In this document: piece by piece, positions 17,045 through 25,833 of the stretch
Numbering within the stretch: position 1 is the stretch's first letter
How the letters are laid out: each line of letters opens with the position of its first letter
Virus record (IMG/VR): IMGVR_UViG_3300042896_000657
Coordinates: 1 to 64,000 of that record
Origin: a virus
DNA: 64,000 bases
Strand: one strand, 5' to 3'
Translations under genes and position numbers: made by a program
Notes under the pieces: generated by a model
Seen by the model: the letters and a program-made list of their open reading frames with translations, nothing else
Told to the model about the DNA's origin: nothing
The model's database searches: none

Positions 17045-18133
17045 ATGGCTAAAAAAAATTCAGGACTCTCAGAAGTAGTATCTAAATCATTGGGTAAAAC
17101 CTTTGATTTAGATGTATTTAAGAAATCTAAATTCTTAGACAAATCTGTAAAGTTCAAACCACAAAGATGGATCCCGTTATCTAAAGCATTTCAGGATGTT
17201 ATCTCACTACCTGGTATTCCTATGGGACATATTACACTATTGAGAGGCCATTCAGATACTGGTAAAACAACAGCAATGTTAGAGGCTGCTGTTAATGCTC
17301 AAAAAATGGGTGTATTACCTGTATTTATCATTACTGAAATGAAATGGAATTGGGATCACGCTAGACAGATGGGATTCGAAATTAATGAAGTAGTTGATAC
17401 AGATACAGGAGAAATTGTAGATTATAATGGATTCTTTATTTATGTTGATAGAGGTTCATTAAATACTATTGAGGATGTTGCTGCATTTATTGCAGATTTA
17501 TTAAACGAGCAAGCAACTGGTAAATTACCATATGATTTATGTTTCTTCTGGGATTCAGTTGGATCAATTCCATGTAGAATGTCAGTAGAAAAATCATCAA
17601 ACAATAATGAATGGAATGCTGGTGCAATGTCTCAACAATTTGGTAATTTTATTAATCAAAAATTAATTTTATCTCGTAAAGAAAATATACCTTTTACAAA
17701 TTCATTAGTAGCTGTTAATAAGGTATGGGTTGCAAAACCTAATTCACCAATGGAACAACCTAAAATGAAAAATAAAGGTGGAGATACAATGTTCTTTGAT
17801 TCATCATTAGTAGTAACATTTGGTAACATTACAAATAGTGGAACCAATAAATTAAAAGCAACTAAAGATGGTAAAGATGTTGAATTTGCTAAACGCACTA
17901 AAATATCAGTAGATAAAAACCACGTTACAGGTGTACAAACTAAAGGTACAGTAACAATGACTGTTCATGGTTTCATTGATGATGATAAAAAAGCAATCGA
18001 TACTTACAAGAAAGAACATGCTGATGAATGGTTAAAAATTCTAGGTACTCTTGATTTTGATTTAGTTGAAGACAAGTCAGAATGGAATGAAAGTAATAAT
18101 GTTGTAATAGAGGTAGAAGATGGCGAAGAATAG
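17045..18133 (+). CDS. uvsX: UvsX recombinase (RecA-like)
   Basis: 362-aa strand-exchange ATPase of recombination-dependent replication. Walker A is in LLRGHSDTGKTTAMLEAAV (about residues 66-84); the Walker B strand is CFFWDSVGSIPC. The KNKGGDTMFFDSSLVVTF and TKISVDKNHVTG segments are typical DNA-binding/C-terminal elements of UvsX. The product acts with gp32, whose gene is just upstream. The RNase H gene starts inside the last codons (14-bp overlap). Confidence 0.9.
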   Translation: MAKKNSGLSEVVSKSLGKTFDLDVFKKSKFLDKSVKFKPQRWIPLSKAFQDVISLPGIPMGHITLLRGHSDTGKTTAMLEAAVNAQKMGVLPVFIITEMKWNWDHARQMGFEINEVVDTDTGEIVDYNGFFIYVDRGSLNTIEDVAAFIADLLNEQATGKLPYDLCFFWDSVGSIPCRMSVEKSSNNNEWNAGAMSQQFGNFINQKLILSRKENIPFTNSLVAVNKVWVAKPNSPMEQPKMKNKGGDTMFFDSSLVVTFGNITNSGTNKLKATKDGKDVEFAKRTKISVDKNHVTGVQTKGTVTMTVHGFIDDDKKAIDTYKKEHADEWLKILGTLDFDLVEDKSEWNESNNVVIEVEDGEE

Positions 18134-19139
18134 ATTCGCAGAAATGCTATCAAACATAACCAATGAACCAGAAACAGAAAACCAATCAATATTAATAATA
18201 GATGGATTAAATACATTTTTGAGATCATTCGCTATTATTAATGCAATCCATCCTTCCTCCGGCCAACATGTCGGAGGAATGATTGGATTTCTAAAATCTG
18301 TAGGATATGCTATTAAATTAAACTCACCAACAAAAGTAATTATTACATTTGATGGGGTTGGTGGTTCAAATTCAAAACGTAATTTATTCTCTGCTTATAA
18401 AACTAATCGTAATGCTGATCGCATCACGAATTACAAAATGTTTACTGATAAGGAGGAAGAAAGCGAATCAATCACCAATCAAATGGAAAGATTAATTCAA
18501 TATCTTCAATCTCTCCCCGTTAGTTTAATTGTAATTGATGGGATTGAGGCAGATGACGTAATGGGGTACTTAGCGCAGAAATACGAAGGTATAGCGGAAA
18601 CTAAGCGCGTTACTATTATGTCAGCAGATCAAGATTTCTTGCAATTAATAAGTGAAAAAGTTAATATATATTCTCCCACAAAAAAGAAAATATATAACGT
18701 AGATAACTTTAAAGATGAATATCATATTCACCCAAAAAATTATTTATTGTATAAAACATTTATGGGTGATAAGGGAGATAATGTTCCAAAAGTTAAGGGA
18801 TTAGGTGAAGATAAATTATTTAAAATACTTCCACAATTAACAGGTACCGAATCTCTACATTTAGAAACATTATTAGAGTCTTTAGATCCTAACGATAAAT
18901 GGGGATCTCAATTATTAAATTTTCAACATCAATTAAAAATTAATTATAGATTGATGAATTTGAAAGATATTCCACTTTCAAATGAAAATATTGAAATCAT
19001 TGAAGAGGCAGTAGCATATAAACGTGAATATAATAAACCTGGATTCCTTCATTTATATTATAAGGACAATCTTGGGAATGGAATACCTAATGTTGAGATG
19101 TGGTTGAATGATTGTTTTGGAAGTCTGAGTATATTTTAG
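18120..19139 (+). CDS. 5'-3' exonuclease / RNase H (T4 rnh-like)
   Basis: 339-aa FEN-type nuclease that removes RNA primers from lagging-strand fragments. The N-terminal PIN-type domain shows ILIIDGLNTFLRSF, FDGVGGSNSKR, DGIEADDVMGYLA and IMSADQDFLQLI, supplying the metal-binding acidic residues, and the helix-3-turn region MGDKGDNVPKVKGLGEDK follows. This is the architecture of T4 RNase H. It overlaps the uvsX end by 14 bp and lies just before the replicative helicase. Confidence 0.88.
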   Translation: MAKNRFAEMLSNITNEPETENQSILIIDGLNTFLRSFAIINAIHPSSGQHVGGMIGFLKSVGYAIKLNSPTKVIITFDGVGGSNSKRNLFSAYKTNRNADRITNYKMFTDKEEESESITNQMERLIQYLQSLPVSLIVIDGIEADDVMGYLAQKYEGIAETKRVTIMSADQDFLQLISEKVNIYSPTKKKIYNVDNFKDEYHIHPKNYLLYKTFMGDKGDNVPKVKGLGEDKLFKILPQLTGTESLHLETLLESLDPNDKWGSQLLNFQHQLKINYRLMNLKDIPLSNENIEIIEEAVAYKREYNKPGFLHLYYKDNLGNGIPNVEMWLNDCFGSLSIF

Positions 19140-19163
19140 TACATTTAAAAATAAATAAAAGTT

Positions 19164-20531
19164 ATGACAACATTAAATAGTTTAGACCGATATGGCTCAT
19201 CATTCCAAATCAAAGTATTAGGAGCATTATTAACACAACGACAATTCCTACTAAATATTTCAGATGCTTTAGAGAGTGAATATTTTAGTAATACAGCACA
19301 TCAATGGATTATTGATTTTATAATTAAATACTTTAGCGAGTATCATACAATCCCATCATTAGAAACATTATCTATTGAAGTAAAAAAGATAGATAACGAA
19401 ATATTGCGTATTGCTTTAACTGAGGCGCTACGTGAGGCTTATAAAGCAGCAGATTCAAAAGACTTAGAATATGTTGAAACAGAATTTACAGCATTCTGTA
19501 GTAATCAACAAATGAAAAAAGCATTAATGACGTCTGTTGATTTACTTAATGTTGGGGATTTTGATGGTATTCGAAGATTAATCAATAATGCAATGAAAGC
19601 TGGTGAGGAAAAAAACATCGGTCATGAATATGAATTAGATATTGAAACTCGCTATAGATTAAATGATAGAAATGCAATTCCCTTCCCATGGCCTGTATTT
19701 AATGATTTAACACAAGGAGGTGTTGGTAAAGGTGATTTAGTATTAATGTTTGGTAATCCAGGTGGTGGTAAATCATGGGCTGTAATTGCAATGGGTGCAT
19801 TCGCTGCAGCATTAGGTTATAATGTTATCCATTATACATTAGAATTAGGTGAAGGATATGTAGGAAAACGATATGATGCTGTATTTTCGGGGATAGCTGT
19901 TGATAAATTAGATGAAAATAGAAAAGCAGTTGAAGAAATTATTAAACAAGTAACAGGAAAAATTGTAATTAAAGAATATCCTCCTAAACGTGCATCTTTA
20001 GAAACAATAGAAGCACACATCCAACAATTAGAGAATCAAAACGAATTTAAACCTGATATTATCATTATTGACTATTTAGATTTATTACGTGGTAAATCTA
20101 GAAAAGAACGTAAAGATGAAATTGATGATGTTTACACTGATGCTAAAGGTTTAGCAAAAACATTAAATATTCCTATTGTGTCTCCATCACAAGCTAATAG
20201 AACAGGTGCTAATAAAAATATTATTGAAGGTGATAATGCTGCAGGATCTTATGATAAAATAATGATTGGAGATATTATAATTTCAGTAGCTAGAAATAAA
20301 AAATCTAAAGTAAATGGTACAGGAATGTGGCACATTATGAAAAATAGATATGGTGCTGATGGTTTAACATTTAAATCCACTATTGATACATCTAATGGTA
20401 AAATTGTTATTGATAGTCAACCTACAGACGATGATGATGAAGAAGTTACACCAACTAAAGTTGGATATTCAAATTTTGATACTGATGATAGAGATATCCT
20501 AAAGAAAAAATTCTTTGAATTGTCCAAATAG
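19164..20531 (+). CDS. Replicative DNA helicase (T4 gp41/DnaB-like)
   Basis: 455-aa hexameric 5'-3' helicase. Walker A is LVLMFGNPGGGKSWAVIAMG (about residues 191-210). Further RecA-core motifs are HYTLELGEGYVGKRYDAVF, the Walker B strand DIIIIDYLDLLRG and IPIVSPSQANRTG. The N-terminal domain is helical as in DnaB/gp41. An acidic linker precedes the C-terminus (QPTDDDDEEV). No primase gene is recognisable in this window. Confidence 0.9.
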   Translation: MTTLNSLDRYGSSFQIKVLGALLTQRQFLLNISDALESEYFSNTAHQWIIDFIIKYFSEYHTIPSLETLSIEVKKIDNEILRIALTEALREAYKAADSKDLEYVETEFTAFCSNQQMKKALMTSVDLLNVGDFDGIRRLINNAMKAGEEKNIGHEYELDIETRYRLNDRNAIPFPWPVFNDLTQGGVGKGDLVLMFGNPGGGKSWAVIAMGAFAAALGYNVIHYTLELGEGYVGKRYDAVFSGIAVDKLDENRKAVEEIIKQVTGKIVIKEYPPKRASLETIEAHIQQLENQNEFKPDIIIIDYLDLLRGKSRKERKDEIDDVYTDAKGLAKTLNIPIVSPSQANRTGANKNIIEGDNAAGSYDKIMIGDIIISVARNKKSKVNGTGMWHIMKNRYGADGLTFKSTIDTSNGKIVIDSQPTDDDDEEVTPTKVGYSNFDTDDRDILKKKFFELSK

Positions 20532-20536
20532 TATTA

Positions 20537-20545
20537 ATATTTATA
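20537..20545 (+). promoter_or_regulatory. ATATTTATA box
   Basis: Exact copy of the recurring box, 18 bp before the thioredoxin ATG at 20564. Confidence 0.45.
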
Positions 20546-20563
20546 AACCCAATAAATAAATTT

Positions 20564-20824
20564 ATGATAAAAATAATACGTTTCACCGCATCGTGGTGTC
20601 AACCATGTAAAATGTTAGCTCCAATATTTGGGGAAATTCAAAATGAAGTTTCTGATGTTATGTTCGAAACAATAGATGTTGATACAAATAAAGATAAAGC
20701 ATCACAATATTTAGTATCTAGTGTACCAACTGTTATAATTGAGAAAGATGGACAAATAGTAAATCGTTTTTCAGGAGTAAAACCAAAAATGGCTATAATT
20801 AGCTTAATAAATCAATACAAATAA
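20564..20824 (+). CDS. Thioredoxin
   Basis: 86-aa thioredoxin-fold protein with the redox motif W-C-Q-P-C (FTASWCQPCKMLAPIFGE), a cis-proline region SSVPTVIIEKDGQIV and the usual C-terminal helix. It is short, as phage thioredoxins often are. It lies 24 bp before a class II ribonucleotide reductase gene whose C-terminal cysteine pair needs a thioredoxin-type reductant, so the two are likely functional partners. Confidence 0.9.
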   Translation: MIKIIRFTASWCQPCKMLAPIFGEIQNEVSDVMFETIDVDTNKDKASQYLVSSVPTVIIEKDGQIVNRFSGVKPKMAIISLINQYK

Positions 20825-20848
20825 ATAACTTAATAATTTTTAATTAAA

Positions 20849-22699
20849 ATGGATATCACACAATCGATTTTATCGGATATAACAACCTATATGAAGTATA
20901 GTAAATATATTCCTGAGGTAAAGAGAAGAGAAACATGGGTAGAACTAGTAACCCGAAACAAAGAAATGCATCAAAAGAAATTTCCTCAATTATTTGATGA
21001 AATAGAAAATGCGTATAAACTAGTATATGATAAGAAAGTATTACCTTCAATGCGTTCATTACAATTCGCTGGAAAGCCTATTGAACTTAATAATGCTCGT
21101 ATATTTAATTGTTCTTTTCTTCCTATTGATGATTGGAGATGTTTTAGTGAAATAATGTTTTTACTTTTATCAGGTTGTGGAGTTGGGTATAGTGTACAAA
21201 ATCACCACATTGATAATTTACCAGAAATTAAAGTTCCTGTTAAAACAAAACGTTATTTAGTTGGTGATAGTATTGAAGGATGGGCAGATGCTGTAAGAAT
21301 GCTTACAAAATCATATTTTACAGGAGCACCTCTACCTTTATTTGATTTTAGAGATATTAGAGCTAAAGGAGCTCAATTAATTACAGTAGGTGGTAAAGCA
21401 CCTGGTCCAGAACCATTAAAAGAATGTTTATTCAACTTACAAAAAGTATTTGATCGTAAACAAAATGGTGATAAGTTAACATCAGTTGAAGCTCATGATA
21501 TGGCTTGCCATATTGCTGATGCTGTATTATCTGGTGGAATTAGAAGAGCAGCATTAATAGCATTATTTAATTTAGATGATGAAAATATGTTGACCTGTAA
21601 ATTTGGGAATTGGTGGGAAGAAAATCCTCAACGTGGTAGAGCTAATAACAGTGCTGTTGTAATGCGTCATAAAATTGATGAAGAAGAATTCTTTAAATTA
21701 TGGAAAAAAATTGAATTAAGTGGATCTGGTGAACCAGGTATATATTTTAGTAATGATAAAGATTGGGGAACTAATCCGTGTTGTGAAATTGCTTTAAGAC
21801 CTTATCAATTCTGTAACTTATGTGAAGTAAACGCCTCAACCGTTGAATCACAAGAAGATTTAAATGAAAGAGTTAAAGTAGCAGCATTTATTGGTACATT
21901 ACAAGCTTCATATACAGATTTTCATTACTTAAGAGATATTTGGCGTAAAACCACTGAAAAAGATGCTTTATTAGGAGTTGGTATGACAGGTATTGGTTCA
22001 GGTGCAGTATTAAATTTAGATTTGAAAAAAGCAGCAGATGTTGCTAAAGAAGAAAATGCAAGAGTAGCAGAAGTATTAGGGATTAATAAAGCAGCTCGTG
22101 TAACTACAGTAAAACCATCAGGAACTTCATCATTAGTGTTAGGTACTTCATCAGGTATTCACGCTTGGCATAATGATTATTATGTTCGCCGTATCCGCGT
22201 AGGTAAAAATGAAGCAATTTATAATTATCTAGCAATTAACCATCCTGAACTAGTTGAAGATGATTTCTTCAAACCAACAATTCAGGCTGTAATTTCAGTA
22301 CCTCAAAAAGCACCAGAAGGTTCAATTTTAAGAACTGAAAATGTGATTGATATGCTTGAGCGTGTTAAGAAATTTAATATGCAGTGGGTTAAAAAAGGAC
22401 ATCGTAAAGGAGCTAATACAAATAACGTATCCGCTACTGTATCTATTAATGAGAATGAATGGGAACAAGTTGGAAAATGGATGTGGGAAAATAAAGATAC
22501 ATTTAATGGATTATCAGTATTGCCTTATTTTGGGGGTTCGTATGTTCAAGCTCCTTTTACTGATTGTACAGAAGAAGAATTCAACGAAATGGCAAAGCAT
22601 TTACACAATATAGATTTATCTCAAATTATTGAATTTAGTGATGATACAAATTTAATGGACCAGGCAGCTTGTGCTTCAGGAGCGTGTGAAATAGTGTAA
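20849..22699 (+). CDS. Adenosylcobalamin-dependent ribonucleoside-triphosphate reductase (class II)
   Basis: 616-aa ribonucleotide reductase of the monomeric B12-dependent type, making deoxynucleotides for phage DNA. Evidence: NARIFNCSFLPIDDW (first redox cysteine), CGVGYSVQ, NPCCEIALRPYQFCNL (thiyl-radical and second redox cysteine), the KPSGTSSLVLGTSSGIHAWH loop, and a C-terminal shuttle pair CASGACEIV. This matches the Lactobacillus leichmannii enzyme class rather than the class I NrdA of T4. It is shorter than the roughly 740-aa bacterial enzyme, so the allosteric region may be reduced. No NrdB partner is needed or seen. The enzyme would depend on host cobalamin. Confidence 0.88.
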   Translation: MDITQSILSDITTYMKYSKYIPEVKRRETWVELVTRNKEMHQKKFPQLFDEIENAYKLVYDKKVLPSMRSLQFAGKPIELNNARIFNCSFLPIDDWRCFSEIMFLLLSGCGVGYSVQNHHIDNLPEIKVPVKTKRYLVGDSIEGWADAVRMLTKSYFTGAPLPLFDFRDIRAKGAQLITVGGKAPGPEPLKECLFNLQKVFDRKQNGDKLTSVEAHDMACHIADAVLSGGIRRAALIALFNLDDENMLTCKFGNWWEENPQRGRANNSAVVMRHKIDEEEFFKLWKKIELSGSGEPGIYFSNDKDWGTNPCCEIALRPYQFCNLCEVNASTVESQEDLNERVKVAAFIGTLQASYTDFHYLRDIWRKTTEKDALLGVGMTGIGSGAVLNLDLKKAADVAKEENARVAEVLGINKAARVTTVKPSGTSSLVLGTSSGIHAWHNDYYVRRIRVGKNEAIYNYLAINHPELVEDDFFKPTIQAVISVPQKAPEGSILRTENVIDMLERVKKFNMQWVKKGHRKGANTNNVSATVSINENEWEQVGKWMWENKDTFNGLSVLPYFGGSYVQAPFTDCTEEEFNEMAKHLHNIDLSQIIEFSDDTNLMDQAACASGACEIV

Positions 22700-22701
22700 T
22701 A

Positions 22702-22869
22702 ATGACTAAAAAAACGTTTGAAGAAGGAAAACACTACTATCTTGAAAAAGGGATGGTAGTGTTTACTGAGTTATGGCATCGTAACCGAGGTTATTGTTGT
22801 GGAAATAAATGTAGACATTGTGTTTTTGAACCAAAACATCAAAAAGACAATACTAGATTGTCAAAATAA
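22702..22869 (+). CDS. DUF5522-like small cysteine protein
   Basis: 55-aa protein starting 2 bp after the reductase gene. It reads HYYLEKGMVVFTELWHRNRG followed by YCCGNKCRHCVF, closely matching the pattern of DUF5522, a small family with a CC-x3-C-x2-C cluster common in Bacteroidota. The four cysteines probably bind a metal. Function is unknown; it is a useful pointer to the host phylum. Confidence 0.75.
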   Translation: MTKKTFEEGKHYYLEKGMVVFTELWHRNRGYCCGNKCRHCVFEPKHQKDNTRLSK

Positions 22870-22881
22870 AAATTGTATATT
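22858..22881 (+). promoter_or_regulatory. Promoter-like motif TTGTCA...TATATT
   Basis: TTGTCAAAATAAAAATTG followed directly by TATATT, overlapping the end of the DUF5522 gene and ending 7 bp before the ATG at 22888. Same motif as at 16130 and 63403. Confidence 0.5.
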
Positions 22882-22887
22882 AAGGTT

Positions 22888-23334
22888 ATGAACATAGAAA
22901 CAGATATCCCTAAATTTACTCCTTCAACATATAATAAATTTTATTGGCATCGTAGGTTTAAACCACGTACTCCACCATTTAAACACCGTCCCTTATTAGA
23001 TAAAATAAAAAATGGTGATTATGATTATTCTGATTATCGTGTTCAAGCATTATATGAAATAGAATTATCCAAAGAAAAAGCAAATACATACCCTACATAT
23101 GCTTATACTGAACGTGATGAAGCATTAAAAATGGGTAGATTACGCCATAATAAATTAATGGAGGATTTCATGAAAGATGAATTTAATCTACTTAAAACCA
23201 TTGAAAAAGAATTCTGTGATGAATTCTATATTAATAAAGAGGATTTTACAAAATATTTAAATGATTGTGATGGTAGTCTAGAGGATTTATACCATACTAT
23301 TAAAGAAAATACATTATATAAATTTACAAAATGA
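22888..23334 (+). CDS. Hypothetical protein
   Basis: 148-aa acidic protein of unknown function; an upstream TTG at 22873 is in frame but lies inside the promoter-like motif, so ATG 22888 is preferred. The N-terminal third is rich in aromatic and basic residues (YWHRRFKPRTPPFKHRP) and the rest is helical and charged. No domain recognised. It begins a new transcription unit leading into the 7-deazaguanine genes. Confidence 0.6.
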   Translation: MNIETDIPKFTPSTYNKFYWHRRFKPRTPPFKHRPLLDKIKNGDYDYSDYRVQALYEIELSKEKANTYPTYAYTERDEALKMGRLRHNKLMEDFMKDEFNLLKTIEKEFCDEFYINKEDFTKYLNDCDGSLEDLYHTIKENTLYKFTK

Positions 23335-23492
23335 AAGACCCCTTAAAAGAATTAGAAGAACAATCAAAATCTCTTCAAGAATTTAAAGTTACTGAAGATA
23401 ATCAACAAGATACTTTGAAATCCATAGAAAATTTATTATCTTCAATGGATGAAAAATTAGAATTAATATTTAAATCATTAATAGAAGAATAA
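23331..23492 (+). CDS. Small coiled-coil hypothetical protein
   Basis: 53-aa, highly charged heptad-patterned protein (LKELEEQSKSLQEF; LKSIENLLSSMDEKLELIF) starting with an ATGA overlap on the preceding gene. Unknown function; coiled-coil oligomerisation is likely. Confidence 0.55.
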   Translation: MKDPLKELEEQSKSLQEFKVTEDNQQDTLKSIENLLSSMDEKLELIFKSLIEE

Positions 23493-23493
23493 T

Positions 23494-23697
23494 ATGGAAT
23501 ATTTAGGTGGAATTTTGGGAATTGTTGCTATAATTTGTTTAGCATGTTTATTGTTAGGTTTACCTCTAATGTTATTATGGAATTGGTTAATACCTATGTT
23601 ATTTGGTATGCCATATATTACATTCTGGCAAGCAGTAGGATTAAATATCTTATCAACAATATTATTTAAATCAACATCAACAACAACTAATAAATAA
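23494..23697 (+). CDS. Small membrane protein
   Basis: 67-aa protein with two hydrophobic segments (GGILGIVAIICLACLLLGLP to MLLWNWLIPMLFG; WQAVGLNILSTILF) and a Ser/Thr tail. Starts 1 bp after the preceding stop. Similar tiny membrane proteins are frequent in T4-like phages; function unknown. Confidence 0.6.
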   Translation: MEYLGGILGIVAIICLACLLLGLPLMLLWNWLIPMLFGMPYITFWQAVGLNILSTILFKSTSTTTNK

Positions 23698-23701
23698 TAA
23701 T

Positions 23702-24172
23702 ATGAGTAAATTTCAATCAACAAAATTATTTGATGGATTCAGTTGTGTATTTCGTCAATGGAGAGCAGAAGGAACACATTGTCGTTTCTTACATGGTTAC
23801 GGAATATCATTTAGAGTATGGTTTGAAGGAGAACTAGACGAACGTAATTGGGTTTGGGATTTTGGACATGCTAAGCGTTCTAAATATATGATTGATGGTA
23901 TGAATCCTAAAGCATGGATGGATTATACGTTTGATCATACTACAATTATAGCTGAAGATGATCCTGGTTTAGGTGGATTTAAAACAATGAATGATTTAGG
24001 CATTATTCAGCTCAGAATTGTCCCGGCTGTGGGGTGTGAAAAATTTGCTGAATATATTTATGATAAATTAAATCCATGGGTTGAAAGTGATTCAAATGGA
24101 AGAGTTAAAATCATACAAGTAGAAGTAAAAGAACATGATAAAAACAGTGCACTGTATATACCAACATTCTAA
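23702..24172 (+). CDS. QueD-like 6-carboxytetrahydropterin synthase/PTPS family protein
   Basis: 156-aa T-fold protein of the QueD/PTPS family, which converts dihydroneopterin triphosphate to carboxytetrahydropterin in 7-deazaguanine synthesis. The core is FSCVFRQWRAEGTHCRFLHG with WVWDFGHAKR and FDHTTIIAEDDP and the C-terminal EVKEH. The catalytic-type cysteine before the HG is present, but the usual zinc ligands are altered: the first His (AAH) position reads CVF and the HGH reads HGY. I recall this FRQWRA variant in some alphaproteobacterial homologues. Neighbouring QueC-, FolE- and DpdA-like genes support the pathway. The GIY-YIG gene overlaps its last 38 bp. Confidence 0.75.
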   Translation: MSKFQSTKLFDGFSCVFRQWRAEGTHCRFLHGYGISFRVWFEGELDERNWVWDFGHAKRSKYMIDGMNPKAWMDYTFDHTTIIAEDDPGLGGFKTMNDLGIIQLRIVPAVGCEKFAEYIYDKLNPWVESDSNGRVKIIQVEVKEHDKNSALYIPTF

Positions 24173-24785
24173 TCCAACTACTGGGGAAATATTTTATATT
24201 GGTTTAGGTACTAAAGATAGACCATATAGTTTTAATACTGGTAGAAGTAAAGAATGGCAAGAATATATTAATGTTAATGGAAAACCTAAAGTTACTATAC
24301 TTCATGATGGTTTAACTGTTGAAGAAGCAGATAGAATTGAAAGAGAATTAGTATCTAGATTAGGAAGAAAAGGAGTTGATATAGATGGGATATTACTTAA
24401 TAAAAGTTCAGGAGGACAAAAAGGAGCATTAGGAATAAAACAAGATCCTGAAACATTATTGAGGAAAAGTATATCAATGACTGGGAAAAAGATGCATTCT
24501 GATGAACAAAAACAAAAGTGGAGTTTAGAACGAACTGGTAAAAAAACAAATTGGGATCCCAACCACATTAAGGCGGATAAAGGAAGACCTAAACCTCCAG
24601 GATTTATGGGTAAAGGTGCTTCCCCAGTATTACAATATAGTTTAGATGGTAAATTTATTAAAGAATGGCCTAACCAAAAGGAAGTATTTGATAAATTAGG
24701 AATAAAATCATCATCAATATGGAGTAATATAAAAGGTATTACAAAACAAGCTGGAGGGTTTGTTTGGAAATACAAAACAAATTAA
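24135..24785 (+). CDS. GIY-YIG homing endonuclease with NUMOD modules
   Basis: 216-aa free-standing homing endonuclease. The N-terminal nuclease domain has CIYQHSNPTTGEIFYIGLGT (the GIY-YIG strands with the first motif degenerate) and RIERELVSRLGR with the likely catalytic Glu. A NUMOD3-like basic section (HSDEQKQKWSLERTGKK) follows, then a C-terminal NUMOD1-like domain (VLQYSLDGKFIKEWPNQKEV ... GGFVWKY). It begins inside the queD-like gene (38-bp overlap) and sits between two genes of the same pathway, so it looks like an insertion that preserved both neighbours. Confidence 0.85.
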   Translation: MIKTVHCIYQHSNPTTGEIFYIGLGTKDRPYSFNTGRSKEWQEYINVNGKPKVTILHDGLTVEEADRIERELVSRLGRKGVDIDGILLNKSSGGQKGALGIKQDPETLLRKSISMTGKKMHSDEQKQKWSLERTGKKTNWDPNHIKADKGRPKPPGFMGKGASPVLQYSLDGKFIKEWPNQKEVFDKLGIKSSSIWSNIKGITKQAGGFVWKYKTN

Positions 24786-24808
24786 TTAAATTAAATAAAT
24801 ATAAAAAT

Positions 24809-25060
24809 ATGAGTTATGATAATTTCTATAAAATATTAGCAGATAAAAATAAACCTGAAGATCCATCAATAGCAAATTTAGAAAATAGAAGTTATGATGA
24901 TATAGATTGGTTAAATAAGCTTAACGCACCAATAGAGAAAAAAATTAAATATTGGAAAAAAAGATATAATAATGCCTCTAGTTGGTTAGGTAAATGGTAT
25001 TGTCAGCTTCAAATAGATAAATTTAAAAATAAATTAACCCATTATGTCGATAAAAATTAG
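24809..25060 (+). CDS. Small hypothetical protein before dpdA-like gene
   Basis: 83-aa charged protein (start chosen at ATG 24809 after an A-rich leader; an earlier in-frame start at 24764 would overlap the endonuclease). It is Trp/Tyr/Lys-rich with a helical C-terminus and no known family. Its last 17 bases overlap the following gene, so it may be co-translated. Confidence 0.55.
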   Translation: MSYDNFYKILADKNKPEDPSIANLENRSYDDIDWLNKLNAPIEKKIKYWKKRYNNASSWLGKWYCQLQIDKFKNKLTHYVDKN

Positions 25061-25832
25061 TCACGAAGTTCCCTTACAATTACTCCCATGGAGTAAAACT
25101 ATAAATGATTATGAGTATGTATTACCATACTTCTATTACCGCTCTCCAGAATATAAAGAATTCTATTTACAATGTAAACAGGAAGGACGTTTTTCCATTT
25201 TAGACAATGGATTATTTGAAGGCGAAACATACACCACAGAGCAATTAATTGATTTGAATAACGAATTAAAACCCGATATATTCATAGTACCTGACGAGTG
25301 GAATGACTTTCATAAAACATATAGTCATGCTAAAGAATGGTCTGAAATATCTATTAATCCTGAAACTAAATTGATGGTGGTGTTGCAAGGAGAAAAATTT
25401 GATGAAATTAGGTTATTATATAAATTCTGTTATGATATGGGATATCGTCATTTTGCTCTTAATCATTCATCATCATCATATATTAAAGCATTCCCCCATA
25501 AAAATAAATTAATATCTAAGATGATGGGCAGAATTCAGTTAGTAAATTTCATGTATGAATCATTTGATAGAAGTGATGCATATGTACATTTATTAGGTGC
25601 TACTTTACCACAAGAATTTATGTATTATAAAGGATATAAATTTATAAAATCAGTAGATACATCAAATCCTATATTAGTGGGGGCAAAGAAAGAAACATAT
25701 CCTATGTTTGGTTTATTAGATAAACCTAAAGAAACAATGAAAGAATTCTTTGATAAAGATGTAATGCCTAATATAAAAGAAATTCATGATAACGTTAACT
25801 ATTTTAGAAACATTGTAAACTTAAGCAAATAA
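25044..25832 (+). CDS. DpdA-like DNA-guanine transglycosylase
   Basis: 262-aa TIM-barrel-like protein resembling the tRNA-guanine transglycosylase superfamily. FSILDNGLFEGE corresponds to the DSGG(F/Y)Q active-site strand, LMVVLQGEKFDEI to the VxQG strand, MGYRHFALNHSSSS to the HFALNH-type strand and FIKSVDTSNPILVG carries the candidate nucleophilic Asp. DpdA proteins insert preQ0 or related 7-deazaguanines into DNA. The gene lies among QueD-, QueC- and FolE-like genes, which makes DNA modification more likely than tRNA queuosine. The assignment is by motif and context, not by alignment. Confidence 0.65.
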   Translation: MSIKISHEVPLQLLPWSKTINDYEYVLPYFYYRSPEYKEFYLQCKQEGRFSILDNGLFEGETYTTEQLIDLNNELKPDIFIVPDEWNDFHKTYSHAKEWSEISINPETKLMVVLQGEKFDEIRLLYKFCYDMGYRHFALNHSSSSYIKAFPHKNKLISKMMGRIQLVNFMYESFDRSDAYVHLLGATLPQEFMYYKGYKFIKSVDTSNPILVGAKKETYPMFGLLDKPKETMKEFFDKDVMPNIKEIHDNVNYFRNIVNLSK

Positions 25833-25833
25833 T

